Shown here in pieces: positions 30,278 through 39,776 of a stretch of 64,000 nucleotides of DNA. The DNA comes from Aquipseudomonas alcaligenes. GTDB lineage: Bacteria > Pseudomonadota > Gammaproteobacteria > Pseudomonadales > Pseudomonadaceae. The translations under genes were made by a program, and so were the position numbers. Position 1 is the first letter of the stretch, and each line of letters begins with the position of its first letter. The notes under the pieces are model-generated. The model did no database searches, was not told the origin of the DNA, and worked only from the letters and a program-made list of their open reading frames with translations. The stretch is from NCBI RefSeq assembly GCF_900156545.1, contig NZ_FTNW01000003.1, forward strand, positions 434,001-498,000, in the 5' to 3' direction.

Positions 30278-30886
30278 ATGCTCGACGAGCTCCTGCAGCG
30301 CGTGCGCGGCCACAGTCCGCGCATCCTGGAGACCGACCGGCAGCACCCGCAGGCGGCCGTGCTGGTGCCGCTGACCCGCAGTGACGACCCGGAGCTGGTG
30401 CTGACCCTGCGCGCCAGTGGCCTGTCCACCCACGGTGGCGAAGTGGCCTTCCCTGGCGGCCGCCGCGATGCCACCGACCCCGACCTGGCCTTTACCGCCC
30501 TGCGCGAGGCGGAGGAGGAGGTGGGCCTGCCGCCCGGCCTGGTGGAGATCGTTGGCCCGCTCAGCCCGCTGGTGTCGCGCTTCGGCATCCATGTCACGCC
30601 CTATGTCGGCGTGGTACCGGACTATGTCGAGTACCGCGCCAACGACGACGAGATCGCTTCGGTGTTCTCGGTGCCGCTGCGCTTCTTCCTGGAGACCCCG
30701 CGCGAGGTCACCCACCGCATCGACTACGAGGGGCGCAGCTGGTATGTGCCTTGCTATCACTACGACAACTACAAGATCTGGGGCCTGACGGCGGTGATGA
30801 TCGTCGAACTGGTCAATGTCGCCTTCGGCGCCGGCATCGACCTGGCGCAGCCGCCGCAACCGTCGGTCCGGGTCATCAAGGTCTGA
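30278..30886 (+). CDS. CoA pyrophosphatase-type Nudix hydrolase
   Basis: 202 residues. [23 protein letters not shown] is the family-specific motif of NudL/CoA pyrophosphatases, and the Nudix box [28 protein letters not shown] is intact. It probably cleaves CoA or related compounds to 3',5'-ADP and phosphopantetheine. Eleven bases separate it from the gamma carbonic anhydrase gene, so they are likely one transcript with the DUF1289 gene. Confidence 0.88.
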   Translation: MLDELLQRVRGHSPRILETDRQHPQAAVLVPLTRSDDPELVLTLRASGLSTHGGEVAFPGGRRDATDPDLAFTALREAEEEVGLPPGLVEIVGPLSPLVSRFGIHVTPYVGVVPDYVEYRANDDEIASVFSVPLRFFLETPREVTHRIDYEGRSWYVPCYHYDNYKIWGLTAVMIVELVNVAFGAGIDLAQPPQPSVRVIKV

Positions 30887-30897
30887 GAGGGTTCGCC

Positions 30898-31422
30898 ATG
30901 AAGTACCGCCTGGGTGACGCACGCGTCGAGGCCCATCCCGAGAGCTGGATCGCGCCGACTGCGGCGGTGATCGGCAAGGTGCGCCTGGACAAGGGCGCCA
31001 GCGTCTGGTTCGGCGCCGTGCTGCGCGGCGACAACGAGCTGATCCATATCGGCGAGAACAGCAACGTGCAGGACGGTACGGTGATGCACACCGACATGGG
31101 TTTCCCGCTGACCCTCGGCAAGGGCGTCACCGTCGGCCACAACGTGATGATGCACGGCTGCACGGTGGACGATTACAGCCTGATCGGCATCAACGCGGTG
31201 ATCCTCAACGGCGCCAAGATCGGCAAGTACTGCATCATCGGCGCCAACAGCCTGATCCCCGAAGGCAAGGTGATTCCCGATGGCAGCCTGGTGATGGGCA
31301 GCCCGGGCAAGGTGGTGCGCGAGCTCACCGAGCAGCAGCGCAAGATGCTTGAAGGCAGCGCCGCCCACTACGTGCACAACGCCCAGCGCTACGCGCGCGA
31401 CCTGGCCGAGGACGAAGCGTGA
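30898..31422 (+). CDS. Gamma carbonic anhydrase-family protein
   Basis: 174 residues forming a left-handed beta-helix of hexapeptide repeats ([33 protein letters not shown]). The three zinc-ligand histidines are seen in VMHTDMG and VGHNVMMHG. The family has gamma carbonic anhydrase members but many are inactive or acyltransferase-like; activity here is not certain. It overlaps the DUF1289 gene: the GTG start of that gene begins 4 bases before this stop. Confidence 0.9.
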   Translation: MKYRLGDARVEAHPESWIAPTAAVIGKVRLDKGASVWFGAVLRGDNELIHIGENSNVQDGTVMHTDMGFPLTLGKGVTVGHNVMMHGCTVDDYSLIGINAVILNGAKIGKYCIIGANSLIPEGKVIPDGSLVMGSPGKVVRELTEQQRKMLEGSAAHYVHNAQRYARDLAEDEA

Positions 31423-31625
31423 GCAACGAACGCCCGGTCAAGTCGCCCTGCGTCAGCGTCTGCGCGCTGGACGAGCAGGATATCTGTATCGGCTGCCAGC
31501 GCACGGCGGCCGAGATCACCCTGTGGGGGCGCATGAGCAACGACGAGCGCCGTGAAGTGCTGCAACGCTGCGCCGAGCGTACCTGCGCCGCCGGGCAGTT
31601 CCTGCAGCAGCCTGCACGCCCCTGA
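31419..31625 (+). CDS. DUF1289 small Cys-rich protein
   Basis: 68 residues. The start is GTG at 31419, overlapping the carbonic anhydrase TGA (31420-31422). Four closely spaced cysteines ([21 protein letters not shown]) mark the DUF1289 family, and a metal or iron-sulfur site is possible. [20 protein letters not shown] completes the family pattern. Function is unknown; translation is probably coupled to the upstream gene. Confidence 0.85.
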   Translation: MSNERPVKSPCVSVCALDEQDICIGCQRTAAEITLWGRMSNDERREVLQRCAERTCAAGQFLQQPARP

Positions 31626-31657
31626 ATTCCCTTTCTCTCTTTTCCGAGGACATCCGC

Positions 31658-32839
31658 ATGCCCCGTATCGGCACCCCCTTGTCGCCCACCGCGACCCGCG
31701 TCCTGCTCTGTGGCTCCGGCGAGCTGGGCAAGGAAGTGGTGATCGAGCTGCAGCGCCTGGGCTGCGAAGTGATCGCCGTCGACCGCTACGCCAATGCCCC
31801 GGCCATGCAGGTGGCGCACCGCAGCCATGTGCTCAGCATGCTCGACGGTGCGGCCCTGCGCGCGGTGATCGAGGCCGAGCAGCCGCACTACATCGTCCCG
31901 GAAATCGAGGCCATTGCCACCGATACCCTGGTCGAGCTGGAAGCCGAGGGCTTCACCGTGGTGCCTACCGCCCGCGCCGCCAAGCTGACCATGAACCGCG
32001 AGGGCATCCGCCGCCTGGCCGCCGAGGAGCTGGGGCTGCCGACTTCGCCCTATCACTTCGCCGACACCTTCGAGGCCTATGTCGAGGCGGTGAAAGCGGT
32101 CGGCTACCCCTGCGTGGTCAAACCGATCATGAGCTCCTCCGGCAAAGGCCAGAGCGTACTGAAGAGCGATGCCGATCTGCAGGCTTCCTGGGATTACGCC
32201 CAGGAGGGTGGCCGCGCCGGCAAGGGACGGGTGATCGTCGAGGGCTTCATCGACTTCGACTACGAGATCACCCTGCTCACCGTGCGTCACGTTGGCGGTA
32301 CCTCGTTCTGCGCGCCGGTCGGCCATCGCCAGGTCAAGGGCGACTACCACGAGTCCTGGCAGCCGCAGGCGATGAGCGCCAAGGCTCTGGCCGAGTCCGA
32401 GCGGGTGGCCCTGGCCGTCACCGAGGCGCTCGGTGGCCGCGGCCTGTTCGGCGTGGAGCTGTTCATCAAGGGCGACCAGGTGTGGTTCAGTGAAGTTTCG
32501 CCGCGTCCGCACGACACCGGTCTGGTAACGCTGATCTCCCAGGATCTGTCCGAGTTCGCCCTGCACGCACGGGCGATTCTCGGCCTGCCGATCCCGACGA
32601 TTCGCCAGTTCGGCCCCTCGGCCTCCTCGGTGATCCTGGTCGAGGGCACCTCACAGCAGGTGGCCTTCACCAACCTCGGCGCCGCCCTGGCCGAGGCGGA
32701 TACCGCACTGCGCCTGTTCGGCAAGCCGGAGGTGGAAGGCCAGCGGCGCATGGGCGTGGCCCTGGCTCGCGACGAAAGCATCGAGGCGGCACGGGCCAAG
32801 GCGGTGCGAGCGTCCGAGGCGGTCAAGGTCGAACTGTGA
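31658..32839 (+). CDS. purT: Phosphoribosylglycinamide formyltransferase 2 (formate-dependent)
   Basis: 393 residues of the ATP-grasp family. It makes formyl-GAR from GAR, formate and ATP, replacing PurN. The N-terminal region shows [20 protein letters not shown] and the ATP-grasp core [39 protein letters not shown] and [19 protein letters not shown]. Length matches E. coli PurT (392). The start of the next gene overlaps the stop by 4 bases. Confidence 0.97.
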   Translation: MPRIGTPLSPTATRVLLCGSGELGKEVVIELQRLGCEVIAVDRYANAPAMQVAHRSHVLSMLDGAALRAVIEAEQPHYIVPEIEAIATDTLVELEAEGFTVVPTARAAKLTMNREGIRRLAAEELGLPTSPYHFADTFEAYVEAVKAVGYPCVVKPIMSSSGKGQSVLKSDADLQASWDYAQEGGRAGKGRVIVEGFIDFDYEITLLTVRHVGGTSFCAPVGHRQVKGDYHESWQPQAMSAKALAESERVALAVTEALGGRGLFGVELFIKGDQVWFSEVSPRPHDTGLVTLISQDLSEFALHARAILGLPIPTIRQFGPSASSVILVEGTSQQVAFTNLGAALAEADTALRLFGKPEVEGQRRMGVALARDESIEAARAKAVRASEAVKVEL

Positions 32840-33567
32840 GCCGCCTGCGCGCCGGGCTGTGGTGGGGCCTGGCGCTCGCCTCATTGCCGCTGGCCTTGCC
32901 GCTGGCGCTGCATACCCGGCGCACCGCGCTGCGCCTACCACCCGCCGCCGGGGCGCAGAGCGGCCTGGCGGGCACGGGGCTGGGCGGTGCGCCGCTGCGC
33001 CTGTTGCTGATAGGCGAATCCACGGTCGCCGGCGTCGGCGTCGAGGCTCAGGAAGCGGCGCTGGCCGGCCAGCTGGCCCAGGCCCTGGCGGCGCGCCTGC
33101 AGCGCCCGGTGGCCTGGCGCGCCTGCGGCGAGAACGGCATCACCGCGGGCGAGGCCTGCGAGCGCCTGCTGCCCCTGGCGCTCAGCGAGCCGGCGGACCT
33201 GGTGCTGCTGGTGTTCGGCGTCAATGACACTACGCACCTGAGTTCGCTGGCGCGCTGGGAGGACTCGCTGCGTGAGCTCAGTCGGGCGTTGAGCGCGCGG
33301 GGGGAGCGGGTGGTGTTCACCGGCGTGCCGCCGATCCAGCACTTCAGCGCCTTACCCTGGCTGCTGCGGCGTCTGCTGGGGCTGCGTGCGACCCTGCTGG
33401 ATGCCGAGTTGCGTCGCCTCAGTGCGCAGGAGCACGCGCAGTATGCGCGGCTAGAGCTGGAGTTCGCCGAGGAGTACCTGGCGCGCGATGGCTATCACCC
33501 GTCGGCACTGGGTTACCGGGTATGGGGTGAGGGGCTGGCCGAGCAGCTTATTCCGCTGAGCGATTGA
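32836..33567 (+). CDS. SGNH/GDSL-type lipase or esterase
   Basis: 243 residues, starting at a GTG (32836) that overlaps the purT TGA, so it is probably translationally coupled. After a hydrophobic N-terminal stretch ([20 protein letters not shown]), possibly a signal anchor, the GDSL-like block I is [14 protein letters not shown] (GxS with a GES variant of GDS), block III is [12 protein letters not shown] (G-x-N-D) and block V is [14 protein letters not shown] (D-x-x-H). All four SGNH residues are present. The substrate is unknown. The last 20 bases overlap the convergent CorC/CNNM-like gene. Confidence 0.85.
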   Translation: MSRLRAGLWWGLALASLPLALPLALHTRRTALRLPPAAGAQSGLAGTGLGGAPLRLLLIGESTVAGVGVEAQEAALAGQLAQALAARLQRPVAWRACGENGITAGEACERLLPLALSEPADLVLLVFGVNDTTHLSSLARWEDSLRELSRALSARGERVVFTGVPPIQHFSALPWLLRRLLGLRATLLDAELRRLSAQEHAQYARLELEFAEEYLARDGYHPSALGYRVWGEGLAEQLIPLSD

Positions 33568-34822
33568 GCCGGACTTGCCAGATGCGCACGCTCTTCACCC
33601 GGTTGTCGCCGGATTCGAGGATTTCCAGGCGGTAGGGGCCGATCTTCAGGCACACCGGGCTGTCCGGAATGGTCTCCAGGGCTTCGGTGACCAGGCCGTT
33701 TAGCGTCTTCGGGCCTTCGCTGGGCAGGTGCCAGCCGAGCAGCTTGTTCAGCTCGCGGATGCTGGCGCTGCCATCGATGATCTGGCTGCCGTCCTCCTGT
33801 GGCTGGATGTCGGCGTGCTGTTGCTGATCCTGGCCGCTGAGGTCGCCGACGATTTCTTCCAGCACGTCTTCCAGGGTGATCAGCCCCTGGATGTCGCCAT
33901 ACTCGTCGACTACCAGGCCGAGGCGGCGCTTTTCCTTCTGGAAATTCAGCAGCTGGGTGGCCAGTGGTGTGTTTTCCGGCACGAAGTAGGCAGGCTGGCA
34001 GGCCTGCATCAGCAGTTGGTGGGTCATTTGATCGTTGGCCAGGCGGCGCGCCAGCTGGCGCATGTGCACCATACCCTCGATCTGATTGATGTCCTGGCGG
34101 TACACCGGAAGGCGCGTGTGGCGGGTGTTCTGCAGCAGCTCGACGATGCGCTCGATCGGCTGTTCCAGGTCGATGCCGATGATCTCGTTGCGCGGGATCA
34201 TGATGTCGTTGACCGACACGGTTTCCAGGTCGAGCACGCCGAGCAGCATGTTCTGCCGGCTCTCCGGCAGGGCATGGCCGGACTCGCGTACCACGCTGCG
34301 CAGTTCCTCGGTGGTCAGGCTGTCGCTGCTGCGAGCGTTGGGGTCGATGCCGAACAGGCGCAGCAGGCCGTTGCTGATAGCGTTGAGCGCCACCACCAGC
34401 GGATAGAACAGCTTGAGTAGCACCTGCAGCGGCAGGCTCGCCGGGTAGGCGATGGCCTCCGGACGTAGCGCGGCCAGGGTCTTGGGCGTGATCTCGCCGA
34501 AGATCAGCAGGATGATGGTCAGTGCCACGGTGGCGATGGCGATGCCGGCCTCGCCCCAGATCTGCATGGCCAGCACGGTGGCGATGGCCGAGGCGAGGAT
34601 GTTGACGAAGTTGTTGCCGATCAGAATGGTGCCGAGCAGGCGGTCCGGGCGGCTCAGCAGGGCGCTGGCGCGTTTGGCGCCACGGTGCCCTTCGCGTGCC
34701 TTGTGGCGCAGGCGATAGCGGTTGAGGCTGATGATGCCGGTCTCGGAGCTGGAGAAGAACGCCGAGCAGACGATCAGGAAGGCGAGCAGGCCCAGCAGGA
34801 AGCCAGGGTGGAGTTCGGCCAC
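33548..34822 (-). CDS. CNNM/CorC (HlyC) family membrane transporter
   Basis: 424 residues. An N-terminal DUF21/CNNM membrane domain with several hydrophobic helices (GLLAFLIVCSAFFSSSETG, GEAGIAIATVALTIILLIFGEITPKTLA) is followed by a CBS pair (VNDIMIPRNEIIGIDLE, RRLGLVVDEYGDIQGLITLEDVLEEIVGDL) and a CorC_HlyC transporter-associated domain. The family exports magnesium, cobalt or sodium. The last 20 bases overlap the SGNH hydrolase gene tail-to-tail. Confidence 0.9.
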   Translation of the reverse strand: MAELHPGFLLGLLAFLIVCSAFFSSSETGIISLNRYRLRHKAREGHRGAKRASALLSRPDRLLGTILIGNNFVNILASAIATVLAMQIWGEAGIAIATVALTIILLIFGEITPKTLAALRPEAIAYPASLPLQVLLKLFYPLVVALNAISNGLLRLFGIDPNARSSDSLTTEELRSVVRESGHALPESRQNMLLGVLDLETVSVNDIMIPRNEIIGIDLEQPIERIVELLQNTRHTRLPVYRQDINQIEGMVHMRQLARRLANDQMTHQLLMQACQPAYFVPENTPLATQLLNFQKEKRRLGLVVDEYGDIQGLITLEDVLEEIVGDLSGQDQQQHADIQPQEDGSQIIDGSASIRELNKLLGWHLPSEGPKTLNGLVTEALETIPDSPVCLKIGPYRLEILESGDNRVKSVRIWQVRLNRSAE

Positions 34823-34832
34823 GGTGATCGCC

Positions 34833-35633
34833 TCAGATATGCAGGATGAATTCGCGGACCAGCTTGCTGCCGAAGTAGGCCAGCATCAGCAGGCAGAAGC
34901 CGGCCAGGGTCCAGCGAATCGCCTTGTGCCCACGCCAGCCCAGCTGGTGGCGCCCCCACAGCAGCACGGCGAACACGACCCAGGCGATGCATGACAGCAC
35001 GGTCTTGTGCACCAGGTGCTGGGCGAACAGGTCCTCGAAGAACAGCCAGCCGGACAGTAGCGACAGCGACAGTGCCACCCAGCCGGCCCAGAGGAAGCCG
35101 AACAGCAGGCTCTCCATGGTCTGCAGCGGCGGGAAGTTGCGGATCAGCCCGGATGGGTGCTTGTGCTTGAGCTGGTGATCCTGCAGCGACAGCAGCAGGG
35201 CCTGGAACATGGCGATGGTCAGCAGGCCGTAAGCCAGGATCGACAGCAGGATGTGCGCGAGGATGCCGGGTGCCTCCTGGATCGGCTGGCTGGTGCCGGC
35301 CGGGGCAAACTGCGCCAGCAGCACGGTCAGCGCACCGAGCGGGAACAGCGGCAGCAGCAGGTTCTCCACCGGAATGCGGGTGGTGCCGATCAGGATCAGG
35401 GCGATGACGGCGCAGGCGATCAGGCTGGAGGCGTTGAAGAAATCCAGATTCAGGCCGCTGCCCGGCAGCAGTTGCAGGCTAAGGCTGAGGGCATGGGCGA
35501 GCAGGGCGAGCGCGCCGAGCAGGCCGAGCAGGCGCTTGTCCGACGCCTGGCGGCGGGCGAAACGCGATCCCTGGTAGAGGGTGGCGCCGGCATACAGGCC
35601 GGCGGCGGCAAGACTGGGCAGCAGAGGGTGCAT
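34833..35633 (-). CDS. CcsA-like inner-membrane protein (cytochrome c assembly fold)
   Basis: 266 residues with about eight hydrophobic segments and a CcsA/YpjD-like pattern, including WAGWVALSLSLLSGWLFF and HKTVLSCIAWVVFAVLLWGRHQLGWRGHKAIRWTL. Homologues in Pseudomonas sit between ffh and a CorC-like gene, as here. The exact function is not established; a part in heme handling or respiratory assembly is only suggested by the fold. The ATG at 35633 discards a long in-frame extension without homology. It reads away from ffh. Confidence 0.85.
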   Translation of the reverse strand: MHPLLPSLAAAGLYAGATLYQGSRFARRQASDKRLLGLLGALALLAHALSLSLQLLPGSGLNLDFFNASSLIACAVIALILIGTTRIPVENLLLPLFPLGALTVLLAQFAPAGTSQPIQEAPGILAHILLSILAYGLLTIAMFQALLLSLQDHQLKHKHPSGLIRNFPPLQTMESLLFGFLWAGWVALSLSLLSGWLFFEDLFAQHLVHKTVLSCIAWVVFAVLLWGRHQLGWRGHKAIRWTLAGFCLLMLAYFGSKLVREFILHI

Positions 35634-35775
35634 AAATCCGTGTATGGCTAGGCCCGAAAGGCCGTGAGTGTGGCATACAAGGCGCATTTCACGAAAGACC
35701 ATCGGCGGTGTCGGCGGCCCGGCCAGTTCGATATACTCCGCGGCTTGCTGCAAGCACCCGCTCAAAGGATCGCGC

Positions 35776-37149
35776 ATGTTCGAGAACCTAACCGACCGCC
35801 TGTCACAGACGCTGCGCCATGTCACCGGCAAGGCCAAGCTGACCGAGGACAACATCAAGGATACCCTGCGCGAAGTGCGCATGGCTCTGCTCGAGGCCGA
35901 CGTCGCCCTGCCGGTGGTCAAGGACTTCGTGGGCAAGGTCAAGGAGCGGGCGGTTGGCACCGAGGTGTCGAAGAGCCTGACGCCGGGCCAGGCTTTCGTG
36001 AAGATTGTCCGCGCCGAGCTGGAAGAACTGATGGGCGCGGCCAACGAAGACCTCGCCCTGAACGTCGCGCCGCCTGCCGTGGTGCTGATGGCTGGCCTGC
36101 AGGGTGCCGGTAAGACCACCACTGCCGGCAAGCTGGCGCGCTTCCTCAAGGAGCGCAAGAAGAAGTCGGTCATGGTGGTGTCCGCGGACGTCTACCGCCC
36201 GGCGGCGATCAAGCAGCTGGAGACCCTGGCCAGCGACATCGGCGTGACCTTCTTCCCTTCCGACATCAGCCAGAAGCCGGTGGCCATCGCCCAGGCGGCG
36301 ATCGCCGAAGCCAAGCTGAAGTTCATCGACGTGGTGATCGTCGACACCGCCGGTCGCCTGGCCATCGATGCCGAGATGATGGCCGAGATCCAGGCCGTGC
36401 ACGCCGCGATCAACCCGGCGGAAACCCTGTTCGTGGTCGACGCCATGACCGGTCAGGATGCTGCCAATACTGCCAAGGCCTTCGGTGAGGCGCTGCCGCT
36501 GACCGGCGTGGTGCTGACCAAGGTCGACGGTGACGCCCGTGGTGGTGCCGCGCTGTCGGTGCGCCAGATCACCGGCAAGCCGATCAAGTTCATCGGTATG
36601 GGCGAGAAGAGCGAGGCGCTGGAGCCTTTCCACCCCGATCGTATCGCTTCGCGCATCCTCGGCATGGGCGACGTGCTCAGCCTGATCGAGCAGGCCGAGC
36701 AGACCCTCGACCGCGAGAAGGCTGAAAAACTCACCAAGAAGCTGAAGAAGGGCAAGGGCTTCGACCTCGAAGACTTCCGTGACCAGCTGCAGCAGATGAA
36801 GAACATGGGTGGCCTCGGCGGCCTGATGGACAAGCTGCCGTCCATCGGCGGCGTCAACCTGTCCCAGGTGGCGGGCGCGCAGAGCACGGCGGAGAAGCAG
36901 TTCAAGCAGATGGAGGCGATCATCAACTCCATGACGCCGGCCGAGCGCCGTGATCCGGAGCTGATCAGTGGCTCGCGCAAGCGCCGTATCGCGCTCGGTT
37001 CCGGCACCCAGGTGCAGGACGTTGGGCGGCTGATCAAGCAGCACAAGCAGATGCAGAAGATGATGAAGAAGTTCACCAGCAAGGGCGGCATGATGAAGAT
37101 GATGCGCGGCCTGGGCGGCATGATGCCGGGTGGCCTGCCGAAGCTGTGA
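35776..37149 (+). CDS. ffh: Signal recognition particle protein Ffh
   Basis: 457-residue GTPase that binds 4.5S RNA and signal peptides for co-translational targeting to SecYEG. The N domain (MFENLTDRLSQTLRHVTGK) is followed by the NG domain with P-loop GLQGAGKTTTAGKL, DTAGRL and TKVDGDARGGAALS, then the methionine-rich M domain ending MMKMMRGLGGMMPGG. A TATACT at 35732-35737 may be its -10. Ffh precedes rpsP by 136 bases, the standard arrangement. Confidence 0.98.
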   Translation: MFENLTDRLSQTLRHVTGKAKLTEDNIKDTLREVRMALLEADVALPVVKDFVGKVKERAVGTEVSKSLTPGQAFVKIVRAELEELMGAANEDLALNVAPPAVVLMAGLQGAGKTTTAGKLARFLKERKKKSVMVVSADVYRPAAIKQLETLASDIGVTFFPSDISQKPVAIAQAAIAEAKLKFIDVVIVDTAGRLAIDAEMMAEIQAVHAAINPAETLFVVDAMTGQDAANTAKAFGEALPLTGVVLTKVDGDARGGAALSVRQITGKPIKFIGMGEKSEALEPFHPDRIASRILGMGDVLSLIEQAEQTLDREKAEKLTKKLKKGKGFDLEDFRDQLQQMKNMGGLGGLMDKLPSIGGVNLSQVAGAQSTAEKQFKQMEAIINSMTPAERRDPELISGSRKRRIALGSGTQVQDVGRLIKQHKQMQKMMKKFTSKGGMMKMMRGLGGMMPGGLPKL

Positions 37150-37183
37150 TCCGGGGCTGCCGATGGGTGGCGGAAAAAGAGAT

Positions 37184-37211
37184 TTGCAAACGGCCGGATA
37201 ATCCTTAGAAT
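37184..37211 (+). promoter_or_regulatory. Sigma-70 promoter of the rpsP-rimM-trmD-rplS operon
   Basis: A -35 TTGCAA (37184-37189) and a -10 TAGAAT (37206-37211) are 16 bases apart. The predicted start is near 37218, giving a leader of about 68 bases before the rpsP ATG; an AGGAACG Shine-Dalgarno sits 7 bases ahead of it. Confidence 0.7.
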
Positions 37212-37285
37212 ATGCGGCCTTTCGGGCCTAGGCCCATTAAAAGTGTGTGCCTTTAAGTTAGCACCGATTACAGGAACGAAGTTCA

Positions 37286-37537
37286 ATGGTAACCATCCGT
37301 CTTGCTCGTGGCGGCTCCAAGAAGCGCCCCTTCTACCACCTGACCGTGACCAACAGCCGCAATGCGCGCGATGGTCGCTTCGTTGAGCGCATCGGTTTCT
37401 TCAACCCGGTCGCCACCGGTGCCGAAGTGAAGCTGTCCGTGAATCAAGAGCGCGCTACCTACTGGCTGAGCCAGGGCGCCCAGCCGTCTGAGCGCGTTGC
37501 TCAGCTGCTGAAGGAAGCGGCCAAGGCTGCAGCCTAA
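37286..37537 (+). CDS. rpsP: 30S ribosomal protein S16
   Basis: 83 residues, basic, with the family opening [43 protein letters not shown] split over two strands. It binds 16S rRNA early in 30S assembly. It is first in the S16-RimM-TrmD-L19 operon, with RimM only 5 bases downstream. Confidence 0.98.
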   Translation: MVTIRLARGGSKKRPFYHLTVTNSRNARDGRFVERIGFFNPVATGAEVKLSVNQERATYWLSQGAQPSERVAQLLKEAAKAAA

Positions 37538-37542
37538 GCACT

Positions 37543-38076
37543 ATGAGCGCGACGCCGTCCGTCGAGGATCTGATCGTCCTCGGCAAGATCACTTCGGTGC
37601 ACGGCGTGCGTGGGGAAGTGAAGATCTATTCCTTCACCGACCCGATGGACAACCTGCTCGACTACACCGCCTGGACGCTCAAGCGTGACGGCGAGGTCAA
37701 GCAGGTGGAGCTGGTCAGTGGCCGCCTCCAGGGCAAAGTCCTGGTGGCCAAGCTCAAGGGGCTCGATGACCGCGAAGTGGCACGCACTTTCGCGGGTTTC
37801 GACATTTGTGTGCCCCGTGCGTTGCTACCTGATCTGGATGACGGCGAGTACTACTGGCATCAGCTGGAAGGACTGAAGGTGATCGACCTGCAAGGGCAAC
37901 TGCTCGGGCGCATCGACCACCTGCTGGAAACCGGCTCCAACGATGTGATGGTGGTCAAGCCCTGCCCGGGCAGCCTGGATGACCGTGAGCGCCTGCTGCC
38001 CTATACCGAGCAGTGCGTGCAACAGGTTGACCTGGCCGCCGGCGAGATGCGGGTGGACTGGGACGCGGACTTCTGA
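37543..38076 (+). CDS. rimM: Ribosome maturation factor RimM
   Basis: 177 residues; binds S19 and helps 30S head assembly. The RimM N domain ([30 protein letters not shown]) and PRC-barrel part ([39 protein letters not shown]) are present. It is separated from rpsP by 5 bases and from trmD by 10. Confidence 0.97.
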   Translation: MSATPSVEDLIVLGKITSVHGVRGEVKIYSFTDPMDNLLDYTAWTLKRDGEVKQVELVSGRLQGKVLVAKLKGLDDREVARTFAGFDICVPRALLPDLDDGEYYWHQLEGLKVIDLQGQLLGRIDHLLETGSNDVMVVKPCPGSLDDRERLLPYTEQCVQQVDLAAGEMRVDWDADF

Positions 38077-38086
38077 AGCCCGGCCC

Positions 38087-38830
38087 ATGCGTGTCGAAGT
38101 CATCAGCATCTTTCCGGAGATGTTCGCCGCCATCAGTCAGTACGGCATTACCAGTCGTGCGGTGAAGCAGGGGTTGCTGCAGTTGAACTGCCGGCAGCTG
38201 CGTGATTACACCCACGACCGTCACCAGACGGTGGACGATCGCCCCTTCGGCGGCGGCCCCGGCATGGTGATGAAGATCCAGCCCCTAGAAGATGCCCTGG
38301 CTGCGGCCAAGGCGGATGTCGAGGGCGCGGCGAAGGTCATTTACCTGTCGCCGCAGGGCCGCCAGCTGACTCAGCAGGGGGTTCGTGAACTGGCTAGCGA
38401 GCAGGCGCTGATTCTTATCGCCGGCCGCTACGAAGGCATCGACGAGCGCTTCATCGAAGCGCATGTCGATGAGGAATGGTCGATTGGCGATTACGTCCTC
38501 TCCGGCGGTGAGCTTCCGGCGATGGTGCTGATCGATGCTGTTACGCGGCTGCTCCCGGGTGCGCTCGGGCACGCAGATTCCGCCGAGGAGGACTCGTTCA
38601 GCGATGGCCTCCTCGATTGCCCGCACTACACCCGACCCGAGGTGTACGAAGGCAAACGTGTTCCCGATGTGTTGCTTAGTGGCAACCACGAACACATCCG
38701 GCGTTGGCGCCTCCAGCAAGCCCTTGGGCGAACCTGGGAGCGTCGTGCCGATCTTCTGGATAGCCGCTCGCTTTCTGGAGAAGAGAAGAAGCTGCTGGAG
38801 GAATACATCCGCCAGCGGGACGATAGTTAA
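38087..38830 (+). CDS. trmD: tRNA (guanine-N1)-methyltransferase
   Basis: 247 residues; methylates G37 of tRNA. SPOUT-fold knot motifs are seen in VYLSPQGR-like ([16 protein letters not shown]), [37 protein letters not shown], and the C-terminal [29 protein letters not shown]. The start [15 protein letters not shown] at 38087 is standard; the upstream in-frame ATG at 37979 lies in rimM. Confidence 0.98.
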   Translation: MRVEVISIFPEMFAAISQYGITSRAVKQGLLQLNCRQLRDYTHDRHQTVDDRPFGGGPGMVMKIQPLEDALAAAKADVEGAAKVIYLSPQGRQLTQQGVRELASEQALILIAGRYEGIDERFIEAHVDEEWSIGDYVLSGGELPAMVLIDAVTRLLPGALGHADSAEEDSFSDGLLDCPHYTRPEVYEGKRVPDVLLSGNHEHIRRWRLQQALGRTWERRADLLDSRSLSGEEKKLLEEYIRQRDDS

Positions 38831-38869
38831 GGTATCGATGGCAGACCGCGTCTGTCTTAGGAGCACAGC

Positions 38870-39220
38870 ATGACCAACAAGATTATCCAGATGCTCGAAG
38901 CCGAGCAGATGAACAAAGAAATCCCGGCTTTCGCCCCGGGCGACACCATCATCGTTCAGGTGAAGGTGAAGGAAGGCGACCGTTCCCGTCTGCAGGCCTT
39001 CGAAGGCGTGGTGATCGGCAAGCGTAACCGCGGCCTGAACAGCGCCTTCACCGTGCGCAAGATCTCCAACGGCGTGGGCGTGGAGCGTACCTTCCAGACC
39101 TACTCCCCGCTGATCGACAGCGTCACCCTGAAGCGTCGCGGCGACGTGCGCAAGGCCAAGCTGTACTACCTCCGCGACCTGTCCGGCAAGGCAGCTCGCA
39201 TCAAGGAAAAACTGTCCTGA
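38870..39220 (+). CDS. rplS: 50S ribosomal protein L19
   Basis: 116 residues, at the 30S-50S interface. [27 protein letters not shown] and [29 protein letters not shown] are typical. It ends the operon, 39 bases after trmD, and is followed by a clear terminator. Confidence 0.98.
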   Translation: MTNKIIQMLEAEQMNKEIPAFAPGDTIIVQVKVKEGDRSRLQAFEGVVIGKRNRGLNSAFTVRKISNGVGVERTFQTYSPLIDSVTLKRRGDVRKAKLYYLRDLSGKAARIKEKLS

Positions 39221-39244
39221 TTGGACGGTCTTCCGACCTGAAAG

Positions 39245-39268
39245 AAGCAGCCTCCGGGCTGCTTTTTT
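39245..39268 (+). terminator. Rho-independent terminator after rplS
   Basis: AAGCAGCC (39245-39252) pairs with GGCTGCTT (39257-39264) around TCCG, followed by TTTT and more T. It lies 24 bases after the rplS stop. Confidence 0.88.
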
Positions 39269-39337
39269 CGTTTATGGGGCTTGCTGGCCGTCGGGCCGCA
39301 GGCGAACAGGCCATTTTCCATCGAGAGCAGTAGTGGC

Positions 39338-39748
39338 ATGACTCCCAGAGAGCAAGAGATCCAGCGGCGTACCGAGTTGTCGGAAACCCGCGTCGTCAAG
39401 GCGGTGTTCCCGCCCACCACCAATCACCATAACACCCTGTTCGGCGGCACCGCGCTGGCCTGGATGGACGAGGTGTCCTTCATCGCCGCCACGCGCTTCT
39501 GCCGCCTGCCACTGGTGACGGTGTCCAGCGACCGTATCGACTTCAAGCACGCGATCCCCGCCGGCTCGCTGGTCGAGCTGATCGGTCGGGTGATCAAAGT
39601 CGGCAACACCAGCCTCAAGGTCGAGGTAGAGGTGTATGTCGAGGGCATGTACTGCGGTGGTCGGGAGAAGGCCATCACCGGGGTGTTCAGCTTCGTCGCC
39701 ATCGGCGAGGACCAGAAACCGGTGCCGGTGCTGCCGGATCTGACCTGA
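39338..39748 (+). CDS. Acyl-CoA thioesterase (YciA-like hotdog fold)
   Basis: 136 residues. The hotdog-fold motif NTLFGGTALAWMDEVSFIAATRF and the following VTVSSDRIDFKHAIPAGSLVELIGRV fit the YciA/acyl-CoA thioester hydrolase group, which hydrolyses short- to medium-chain acyl-CoA. The start MTPREQEIQRRTELSETRVV is preferred over an upstream in-frame ATG at 39281, because homologues begin at MT/MTP and the extension is not conserved-looking. It stands alone between rplS and the convergent antiporter. Confidence 0.88.
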   Translation: MTPREQEIQRRTELSETRVVKAVFPPTTNHHNTLFGGTALAWMDEVSFIAATRFCRLPLVTVSSDRIDFKHAIPAGSLVELIGRVIKVGNTSLKVEVEVYVEGMYCGGREKAITGVFSFVAIGEDQKPVPVLPDLT

Positions 39749-39751
39749 ATT

Positions 39752-39776
39752 CAAGGCGCCCGCGGGCGCCTTGTTC
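39752..39776. terminator. Hairpin between thioesterase and antiporter genes
   Basis: CAAGGCGCCC (39752-39761) pairs perfectly with GGGCGCCTTG (39764-39773), followed by TTCATT. The stem is strong but the T-tract is short; it likely ends both convergent transcripts. Confidence 0.65.
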
